Source of the DNA: Nymphalis io | Lineage: Eukaryota; Arthropoda; Insecta; Lepidoptera; Nymphalidae | Length of the DNA: 64,000 bases | Reading direction: 5' to 3' | Assembly: GCF_905147045.1 (NCBI RefSeq) | Contig: NC_065888.1 | Coordinates: 14,699,001-14,763,000 of the forward strand | Shown: piece by piece, positions 56,498 through 64,000 of the stretch | How the letters are laid out: each line of letters starts with the position of its first letter | Position numbering within the stretch: the first letter of the stretch is position 1 | Translations under genes and position numbers: made by a program | Notes under the pieces: model-generated | Told to the model about the DNA's origin: nothing | What the model saw: only the letters and a program-made list of their open reading frames with translations | Database searches by the model: none

Positions 56498-58072
56498 GTG
56501 CTATTAGTATTAGTATACGTCACTAATTTTGTAATATCGCGAAGACAGATTTATCAATACTTAAAAAGACTTGATACAACTAAAGGGACAGGTTATGATA
56601 ATATCCCTCCTATATTTATTTCTAAATGTGCAGGGGTACTAAGTTTCCCTTTATATTTATTATACAACGAATCACTTCGCTCAGGTGTTTTTCCCGATAA
56701 GTGGAAAATAGCTAGGATCGTACCAGTATATAAGTCCAAGGGTAGTGAGTGCATTGAGAATTATAGACCGATTTCCATACTTTCCACTTTTGCCAAAGTA
56801 TTTGAAGCAATAGTTTACCCATATCTAGAATGTCATGTAAAGCAAATGAATAATAATAACCAGCATGGCTTTATAAAGGGTCGATCTACAACATCAAATC
56901 TTGTTTCGTACAGTGAATTCATTGTGCCAGCTATTGATAACCACAAGCAAGTTGACGCAATTTATACCGATTTAACCAAGGCTTTCGACAAAGTTTCGCA
57001 CGATATTTTACTCTTAAAACTAAGCAAGTACGGATTCAATGGTAATATGCTTGAGTGGTTCAAATCATATTTATACAATAGACAACAATTTGTTGTCTTA
57101 AAAGGTTTTAGCTCGAGTCTATATAAAGCCTGCTCCGGGGTTCCTCAAGGGTCACACTTAGGACCTTGGCTCTTTAATATCTTCATTAATGATATTTGCG
57201 ATACGGTACATTATAGTAGAGTATTTTTATTTGCGGACGATTTAAAATTAACAAAAGTAATAAACAACTTAGCTGACTCAGAGCTCTTACAGGTGGATAT
57301 TAATGCTATATATAATTGGTGTAAAAATAATAAAATGGAATTAAACGTCAGTAAATGCAAGCATATAAAATTTACGCGAAATCTCAATATAATCAAAACA
57401 ATATATAGCATTGATAACATCAAGTTGGAGGAAGTTTTTGAAATAAGTGATTTGGGTGTCATTTTTGATGACAAGCTTACTTTTGTCCCGCACTTCAATA
57501 AAATAATTACGAAAAGTTCCAAAACGTTAGGATTTTTAATTAGAAATGGTAAACACTTCACGAATAACACGAAAAAAATAATCTATAACGCTTACGTGCG
57601 TAATGTACTGGAGTACGGTAGTGTTGTGTGGAATTCTTGTTACAATGTACATCGTCTGCGTATAGAGAGAATACAGAAGCGATTTGTATATCATCTATCC
57701 AGAAACAAAAAAACCTCATACAATAAATCTAATAAAAATTACAGCAATCTCTTGAAAGACTTTAATATGGATAGTCTCTCTGTACGCAGACAATTATTAG
57801 ATCTCTCTTTCCTATTTAAGATAATTCGTAACGAGATCGACTGTACTTACTTACTTGAAAAGATATACTATCGTATTCCAAGGCGCAATGTTCGTAGTTT
57901 TCTGGGCACTTTTGATGTCAGAATATCAAAAACGAAATTAGGATGTAATGCACCAATGCCTAGATCATCACGGTTGTACAATGGTTTTTGTCAAGATCTA
58001 GATATTTTTAATGACTCTGCCATGATTTATCGTAAACGGGTGCTAGAATTGTTGAGAGATGCAAATAAATAA
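56498..58072 (+). CDS. LINE reverse transcriptase frame, 524 codons
   Basis: An open frame from a non-ATG codon with RT motifs TTKGTGYDNIPP, ENYRPISILSTFAKVFEAI, DAIYTDLTKAFDKVSHDILL, SGVPQGSHLGPWLFNIFIND and catalytic FADD. The maturase-like C-terminal part continues with ISDLGVIFDDKLTFVPHF and EYGSVVWNS. There is no in-frame stop, so the insertion is fairly recent. The N-terminal endonuclease is absent, so it cannot be a complete element protein. Confidence 0.85.
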   Translation: MLLVLVYVTNFVISRRQIYQYLKRLDTTKGTGYDNIPPIFISKCAGVLSFPLYLLYNESLRSGVFPDKWKIARIVPVYKSKGSECIENYRPISILSTFAKVFEAIVYPYLECHVKQMNNNNQHGFIKGRSTTSNLVSYSEFIVPAIDNHKQVDAIYTDLTKAFDKVSHDILLLKLSKYGFNGNMLEWFKSYLYNRQQFVVLKGFSSSLYKACSGVPQGSHLGPWLFNIFINDICDTVHYSRVFLFADDLKLTKVINNLADSELLQVDINAIYNWCKNNKMELNVSKCKHIKFTRNLNIIKTIYSIDNIKLEEVFEISDLGVIFDDKLTFVPHFNKIITKSSKTLGFLIRNGKHFTNNTKKIIYNAYVRNVLEYGSVVWNSCYNVHRLRIERIQKRFVYHLSRNKKTSYNKSNKNYSNLLKDFNMDSLSVRRQLLDLSFLFKIIRNEIDCTYLLEKIYYRIPRRNVRSFLGTFDVRISKTKLGCNAPMPRSSRLYNGFCQDLDIFNDSAMIYRKRVLELLRDANK

Positions 58073-58098
58073 TAAATAAATAAATAAATAATAAATAA
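58064..58098. repeat. (AATA)n microsatellite at LINE stop codon
   Basis: Repeated aataaataa units begin within the last codons of the RT frame and run into the 3' untranslated region. Confidence 0.85.
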
Positions 58099-60000
58099 TG
58101 TTATCTTAATTTTATTTTGTATTAATTAGTATATTTTAAGTAATTTTTTTATAACGTAAACTTTGCATGAATTTAATGAATTATTTAATTTTAATTTGTA
58201 CCTATATCAATTTCAAACTATTTGTGTTATTAATTTTAATTTTATTAAGTGCATGTTTATTTTTTTATGATCTTTAATTTGTACCAATTTGGACTTTTTT
58301 TTTTTAATCTTTCTACTCATGTTGCTATAATTATGTGTTAATGTATTTTTAAAACAAATATTGTAATTGTTGTGGCTACTTTAAAAAGCTTCACATGTTA
58401 GCTATTTTCACTAAATTGTTTTACATTTGTCATTAAAACATGTAGTAGCTACTAGTGGTCCTTAAAATAAATAAAATAAAAAAAAAAATACGTGCTTATT
58501 ATGATTACAATATTTTATTGATTGAAATTGATGAAATATGGTTACACTCTGCGCAAATTTAGTTGGCACCATCACCTCGTGAGGGTTAGTTCGCGACAAA
58601 AAATATATCCATTATTTTAATTATAATACGACATTGGTAATATTTGTATTTACATAATGTATGTTTGGAAAATAAAATAAATAAAAACATAAGTTAGATT
58701 TCACGGTCAACAGGGCGTTATCGATATAAAAACAGATGTCGTAACGTAAGTCCTACTTTTAGTGGCTATTAGGAAAAATGCAAATTTTTTGATTATTTAT
58801 ATGGAAAAAGTTTCTTCGACGTCTCTTTTAACTATAAATTACTTTATTAGTGGAGAAAAGGCAGTTTAGCGAGTAGCGCGTCTGAATGTCTGTGAGGAAA
58901 ATCGTAGAGAGCTCGTAATCATTGAATAACGGGTAAACCACTCATATAATTTACTTCAGGACGTTAAAAGATAAATGAATTATAACCATAAATTAAAAAC
59001 GTGAAATCTCAATAGTGCTTGTCCGGTTTGGATCCAAAATTTTTCTTAGACTTTTTTTTTCTCGCAATTGCTCGCAGGAAGAGGTCTTGATCAACTTCAC
59101 GTAACAGGCTAAATTAGTTCATCTCGTTTTATTAAGCTTTACTATTTTATAGCGAATTTTATTTCATAAAGAAATATTACTTTATTCAGTTTATTTATTA
59201 TTACGCAAATTTTGGAGTAAAATAATGCGATTGAACGTTAGGCTTCGGACGCCAAATTGTTTCAAATAAAGGGATAGTGGATCATAAGACGGACTTATGC
59301 TTAAAATACAGATACGTTTCTTTGTTCGATGAGCTAACTAACATATATAATAGCTATACCCGTATGCGAAATGACTAAATCATATATATATTTTGGTAAT
59401 CATTAATGAGTAGTCTCATGTATTTGTACAAAGTATGGCCGCAGATAAAAACTCGCGGTTACTCGAGCTTCTATCCTTTAAATAAAACCTTTCACATTTC
59501 ATCCGTGGAGAGTGACGCTCGTTGACTCCGCAAGAAAAATACTCTGAGAAAGTAATCTCTTAAACAAATAGCCAGAGATGTTTGAGCGGATTCCAGCAAA
59601 GACGCTGTTTATCATGAAAATTCGTCACGCCCACATATATATATTAAATATATCGAATTTATCCTTTTAAAAATACTCGTAGATGCTTTTTTGACCATCA
59701 TTATCGTGTTCATTTCTTTTTATTTACACCTCCCTCTTCAATTTCAGTTAAAAAATTTTTAGTTATTTATAAAAATTAAAATTAATTACATTTCAAAATT
59801 AAAGTGCACTCTATTTCAGAGGAGAGTTTATTAGAATAAGGTGATGTGAAGTGAAGTAGAACTAGTGAGCCAAAGTTTCTAGGCAGCACACAATACGATT
59901 TTTTTGGATTACTGATAACAACATTTAGAACATGTACTGTTAAAATAAATAATTAATTAATATCACGAATATTAGCTTTTCATGAAAACAAATAGCCGTA

Positions 60001-60297
60001 GCCGATGGCCTAGTGGTTAGAACGCGTGAATCTTAACCGATGATCATGGGTTCAAACCCGGGCAAGCACCTCTGAATTTCAAAAATTATTTGTGTTTATA
60101 ATTCATCTCGTGCTTGACCGTGAAGGAAAACATCGTGAGGAAACCTGCATGTGTCTAATTTCATTGAAATTATGCCACATGTGTACCAACCCGCATTAGA
60201 GCAGCGTGGTGGAATAAGCCCCAAACTTTCTCCTCAAAAAGGGCCTCCTCTCCCTTTTTGAGTCCAGCAATGGGACATTTACAGGCTGTTACTGTAT
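60001..60297 (+). repeat. SINE S1, full length with internal inversion
   Basis: Complete head and body. Near the 3' end the usual 'gggagaggaggcctt' reads 'gggcctcctctccctttttg', so 'ctcaaaaaggg' is followed 8 bp later by its complement 'ccctttttgag'. Confidence 0.88.
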
Positions 60298-60668
60298 GAA
60301 AACAAATAGTGTAAGTAATATATGATTGTATTTACAGATAAATAATTTTATGTGTATATAGTCGCGTGTAGCAACTTCTTTTTTATAAATATTAATCCCG
60401 TAAGTTTTTACCGTAATTCCGTCTGTGTGGTTCTTGAAAATTAATTTATATCAAGATAACGTTCTTAGAATATCTTGTGTTTCAAAGATATATTCAACAC
60501 TAATTCTTATTAGAAGTTGCCAAGATTACAGTCAACGTTTTCTGTTCACTTGCATCTTGGAATTTACGTAAAATAACAGCAAGTTAGCTTTTTAATGCCG
60601 GACAAAGATCGTTTCTAAATATAAAACAATTTAATTAGGTTAAATATCAGGAGCTTACACAGCTTTTA

Positions 60669-61048
60669 GACAGCCTCGTAAGACCCGGAGGTCTGCGGCC
60701 TTACATCTGTCGGTCCTGGGTTAAAATCCCAGGTTGGGCCAATTAACAGATATTAGGTTTTTCTGTCAAAAATTCTCAGTAGCAGCCCGGAGTCTAGAAG
60801 TTGGAAGCGTGTACACTCCCCTGCCTCGAAAAGCACGTAAAGCCTTCGGTCCTGCGCCTGAACTCTGTCCGGTCGTGTCGGATTGCCGTCCCATCGTATT
60901 GTAAGAGTTAGGGAATAGAGAGTGCACATGTGTTTGCGGACGCATTTGTACACTATAATATGTCCTGCGCAGTTGGTTAATCTATCTTTAGATATTAGAT
61001 TAGGCCGCCTTGGCCGAAATTGATCTGGAGGACATTATAATTTTATTT
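60669..61048 (+). repeat. S4 repeat, full length
   Basis: The best S4 copy in the window. It has a tRNA-like head ('cctcgtaagacccggaggtc', B-box-like 'gggttaaaatccca'), a body from 'cagtagcagcccggagtc' and an end at 'ctggaggacattataat'. Confidence 0.8.
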
Positions 61049-61703
61049 AAGATATACGTGTTCTATAAACTGCCTTAAGTCAACTATCGGTTTTACACTA
61101 CATCGCTTTAATTTTTATTATGTTGTTGGATGAAAGAAATGGTGACGATGATGTCCTAACATATTTCGATTCTTGGTGGGGATTGTCCAACTTTATAGGG
61201 GATATTATATTGCACAATCGTATACATGTACTCTTATACCTATTCCGTTAGTCTCATAGTCCTATGGGACATTATGCGAAAAGAACAATTCTTTATTTAA
61301 ATTTCCCAGAATTTGGTTGCAAATCTGCTTCTGCTGCTACAAGCTAACTATATAACTATACTAACGTGGTTGTTAACGGAGTAAACGATCACAATAAATA
61401 GATAAAAACTATTTCAAAATAAATCACATAATTTTCTCCAATATCAATATTGTAAATTGTCTAAACTGCTTACCGAAATGATAATTTAATAGCAGAAACA
61501 AAACAAATTATTGATCAGAAAATCCTCTTTCAAGTTATCATAATCGGATTATATTTGAATGAAAATGAAATGCGTTTACGCAAAATTCAAATTATTTCAA
61601 ACTTCGTTTGTAAAAGACTATTTATTTCGTCATTTACAGATCATGTTATATTTTTATAACCATAATTTTTAATCGAGTAATAAAATATACATAGCAACCA
61701 TAG

Positions 61704-62000
61704 TGACGAGATGGCCTAGTGGTTAGAACGCGTGAATCTTAACCGATGATCGTGGGTTCAAATCCGGGCAAGCACCACTGAATTTTCATGTGCTTAATTT
61801 GTGTTTATAATTCATCTCGTGCTTGACGGTGAAGGAAAACATCGTGAGGAAACCTGCATGTGTCTGATTTCATTGAAATTCTCCCACATGTGTATTCTAC
61901 CAACCTGCATTGGAGCAGCGTGGTGGAATAAGCTCCAAACCTTCTCCTCAAAAGGGAGAGGAGGCCTTAGCCCAGCAGTGGGACATTAAGAGGCTGTATA
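61704..62000 (+). repeat. SINE S1, full length
   Basis: A well-preserved copy from 'gacgagatggcctagtggtt' to 'aagaggctgtat', only about 80 bp before the LINE that follows. Confidence 0.9.
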
Positions 62001-62079
62001 TTGAACCATAGTGATCTTGATGTAACCGATATTACGGTATTTTTTATAATGACTTTACACTTGACTTTACACTTTTAGT

Positions 62080-64000
62080 CCAGAGGGTGGATCTAACAGT
62101 TATCTGTCCGATAGCTGGTTGGAATCACTACGGGTACGCGACCCCGGACTGCTCTAGCTACTAATGTCACATTCCTGTATCTTCCGTGATCACAGTATCC
62201 TCACCCCTCTCCTTGATACGCTGTTTCCCAAAATTATCCCAGCGTCACGCCAAAGAAGAAGGAAAACTAATATTAAACCCGGAGCGGTGCCTCCGTTTAG
62301 GCGTAAGCCAGTCACCTGCGGCCAAACCAGCACCACACGTATTGACTCGTCATTCCTGCGGATCCTGCTGGGGAGGAGGAGAGGGTGGCATGGGTACTGG
62401 GCAAGCCCGTGTTGCCATAAAGTCGCCAGGCCCAGGCGTAGCAGCATCCACGGAGAGGACACTTCGCTCACCTGTCTTGCAGGTGGAAAACAACACGGAG
62501 AGTGGCAGTCACCGGTTATAAGTCAGCACGAATAGGCGTAAGTGCGGACTCCAGGGGCCACTCTTGACAGTAGGAGGATCCATCGTAGATCCATTGATCA
62601 GTTACCGCCTGCTTTAAGTCGGGCAGCCCCCGATCAATAAGGTACTGATCCGCCTCAGCGTTAACTTGTTCCGCCTGGGTGAACGGAACACAAGCCTTAC
62701 AGCTAGACGTTGACGCTGTGACATTATCCACCTGCTCAAAGGAACATAAATCCCAAAACCCACACCAACGCTGCTTACATGCGCTTTGCGACATGGAATG
62801 TCCGAACGATGAGGACAGGCTTCCCGAACACCTACGGAAGCTCCGATTGCGCCCAAGAACTGCGCAAAACTTACAGTATCGACGTGGAGCTTACAAGGCT
62901 CAATATTGATATTGTAGCCTTACAAGAGACCAGAACTGAAGACGAAGGGTCTTTGCGTGAAGCTAACTACACTTTTTACTGGAAGGGCAAGAGTTCCTTG
63001 GAAACACGAGAGCATGGTGTAGGTTTCGCGGTTCGAAACCATCTCATCAACGCCATAGAAACACCTGTAGGCGTTTCCGAGCGAATTATGGTCTTGCGTC
63101 TAAACACAAAAAGCGGCTTTGTCACGCTGATTTCCGCTTACGCACCGACGCTTAGTTCAAAACCCGAGACCAAGGATCAATTCTACGGCCAGCTCGATGA
63201 GACAGTGCGCAGGGTAAATCCAACTGACAGACTGCATATTTTGGGTGACTTTAATGCCCGCGTCGGTCAGGGCACATCAGCCTGGCCTGAATGCCTCGGT
63301 GCACACGGCATAGGGAAGCTTAACGACAACGGACAACGACTGTTGGAGTTTTGCTCAAAGCACCAGCTGTGTGTTACCAACACCTTTTTTAAAGGCAAAA
63401 TGATGCGGAAAGTCTCGTGGATGCACCCTCGATCTAAACACTGGCACCAATTAGACCTTGCTCTTACAAGAAGGAGGGATCTACGGGAAACGCTCCACAC
63501 GCGGGCGTTTCACAGTGCCGATTGTGACACCGATCACAGCCTCGTTGCTACTAAAGTCCGACTTGTCCCTAGAAGAGTCCATTCTTCCAAGCCACCCGGT
63601 CGTAAAAAGATAAATCTTTTCAAGACTCGTGACATGGAAGTAGTGGAGTCATTTGGGGAACTCGTCCGCGAAGAAGTTGCAACTTGGGATAGTACGGCAT
63701 CAGCGCGAGTCGAATGGGAAAAAGTCAAGTCTCTTCTCACTGACACTGCAGGCAAGATTTTTGGCTATCAAAAGGCAAAATCTTACGACTGGTTTCAAGA
63801 AAACGAGGAGCACTTACTTCCCTTGATTGACTCGAAACGCCAAGCCGCTTTAAATTTTCGCCTTAACCCTTGCGATGCGACGCGTAAAGATCTCACGAAG
63901 GCAAAAGCCTCACTCCAGCGTAGCACGCGCTTCTTTGTAAATGCGTATTGGACAGAGCTTTGCCAAAGCATCCAAGCGTGCGCAAACGCGGGGGATATTG
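62080..64000 (+). mobile_element. RTE/RTEX-like non-LTR retrotransposon, 5' part
   Basis: A GC-richer block begins near 62080 with a leader of about 700 bp, in which several overlapping short frames occur without recognisable domains. The endonuclease frame follows and runs off the window edge. The RT is expected beyond 64000. Confidence 0.8.
62779..64000 (+). CDS. APE endonuclease of non-LTR element, open to window end
   Basis: The ATG at 62779 follows an in-frame TAA at 62746, so it is a credible start. At least 407 codons are open to the last base. Endonuclease motifs in order: TWNVRTM (catalytic Asn), LQETR (Glu), SAYAP, LGDFNARVGQ (Asp/Asn), WMHPRSKHWHQLDL and the terminal TDHSLV (Asp-His). 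It nicks target DNA to prime reverse transcription. The C-terminal linker is Lys-rich (KAKSYDWFQEN). All catalytic positions are intact, so this could be a recent copy. Confidence 0.88.
   Translation, partial: MRFATWNVRTMRTGFPNTYGSSDCAQELRKTYSIDVELTRLNIDIVALQETRTEDEGSLREANYTFYWKGKSSLETREHGVGFAVRNHLINAIETPVGVSERIMVLRLNTKSGFVTLISAYAPTLSSKPETKDQFYGQLDETVRRVNPTDRLHILGDFNARVGQGTSAWPECLGAHGIGKLNDNGQRLLEFCSKHQLCVTNTFFKGKMMRKVSWMHPRSKHWHQLDLALTRRRDLRETLHTRAFHSADCDTDHSLVATKVRLVPRRVHSSKPPGRKKINLFKTRDMEVVESFGELVREEVATWDSTASARVEWEKVKSLLTDTAGKIFGYQKAKSYDWFQENEEHLLPLIDSKRQAALNFRLNPCDATRKDLTKAKASLQRSTRFFVNAYWTELCQSIQACANAGDI

Larger units (their letters stand above)
56498..58489 (+). mobile_element. AT-rich Jockey/CR1-superfamily LINE, 5'-truncated
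   Basis: It consists of an RT frame, a microsatellite-like (AATA)n stretch after the stop, and a 3' untranslated region of about 400 bp ending in an A-rich tail (about 58463-58489). The RT differs clearly from the other LINEs here and its codon use is much more AT-rich. No endonuclease is present; similarity starts just upstream of the RT. Confidence 0.8.
49549..64000 (+). other. Probable intron of Corin-like gene (continues past window)
   Basis: No continuation beginning with the expected E-C-G codons and no serine-protease motif was found by eye. The repeats and LINEs are listed separately. The stretches 50876-51984, 52077-52767, 52919-53401, 55541-56497, 58490-60000 and 61049-61703 hold nothing else I can support. 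Confidence 0.55.

Noticed and set aside
50000..62000. Search for the trypsin exons of the Corin-like gene
   Set aside because: No IVGG, TAAHC or GDSGG-type coding strings were found by eye; only repeats and LINEs are present.
62164..62909. Several overlapping frames of 76-123 codons on both strands
   Set aside because: They lie in the GC-rich leader and 5' region of the LINE, none with recognisable motifs; I could not choose one as a real ORF1.

Overview
The window is eukaryotic, AT-rich and intron/repeat dominated, and looks like a moth or butterfly (Lepidoptera) nuclear genome. Three things point there: a split host gene with ordinary GT-AG introns, many copies of a tRNA-derived SINE resembling the butterfly 'Metulj' type, and RTE-like, CR1/Jockey-like and CsRn1/Kabuki-like retrotransposons. 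There are no bacterial operons, CRISPR arrays or rRNA genes, and I found no genuine tRNA gene.

Host gene. One gene is supported, on the + strand, as nine exons between 19168 and 49548. Their phases agree at every junction. In order they encode a proline-rich cytoplasmic tail (19168-19372, 20398-21054), a signal-anchor transmembrane segment (32308-32448), a ten-cysteine Frizzled cysteine-rich domain over three exons (44072-44266, 47803-47935, 48160-48312), two LDL-receptor class A repeats (48491-48709) and a scavenger-receptor cysteine-rich domain over two exons (48888-49029, 49367-49548). This is the architecture of insect Corin-like type II transmembrane serine proteases. The expected trypsin domain is not visible in the window and presumably lies beyond 64000. 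An upstream exon is also implied, because the first exon seen opens in mid-codon behind a splice acceptor.

Mobile elements. 13678-18780 (-) is a structurally complete Ty3/Gypsy retrotransposon. It has two 532-bp LTRs that look identical by eye, a 4-bp target-site duplication, a tRNA-Trp-like primer site, a polypurine tract, and intact gag and pol joined by a TAATG overlap. The Gag CHCC box and the primer site suggest the CsRn1/Kabuki group. Non-LTR elements are: RTE copy 1 (3672-6794, -, broken), RTE copy 2 (40168-42557, +, broken, catalytic RT region deleted), an RTE scrap (9748-9914, -), a CR1/Jockey-like fragment (7600-8238, +), a longer relative with a 578-codon RT reading frame (53632-55540, -) and its 3' scrap (29062-29220, -), a different AT-rich element (56498-58489, +), and an APE-endonuclease element whose frame is open to the window edge (62080-64000, +).

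Short repeats. Four dispersed families dominate: S1 (Metulj-like tRNA SINE), S2 (about 290 bp ending in TATTCTATAAAA), S3 (tRNA-headed SINE) and S4 (tRNA-headed, reproducible tail). Three minor families (R5, R6, R7) recur two or three times. Several copies contain foldback inverted repeats.

Layout: 1-13.6 kb is intergenic or 5' flank with RTE copy 1, fragments and SINEs; 13.7-18.8 kb is the LTR element; 19.2-49.5 kb is the host gene, with two introns over 11 kb; 49.5-64 kb is probably the next intron, filled with LINEs and SINEs. I saw no convincing undescribed system. The most notable items are the young LTR element just upstream of the first recognised exon, the proline-rich tail of the Corin-like protein, and several foldback rearrangements inside repeats.
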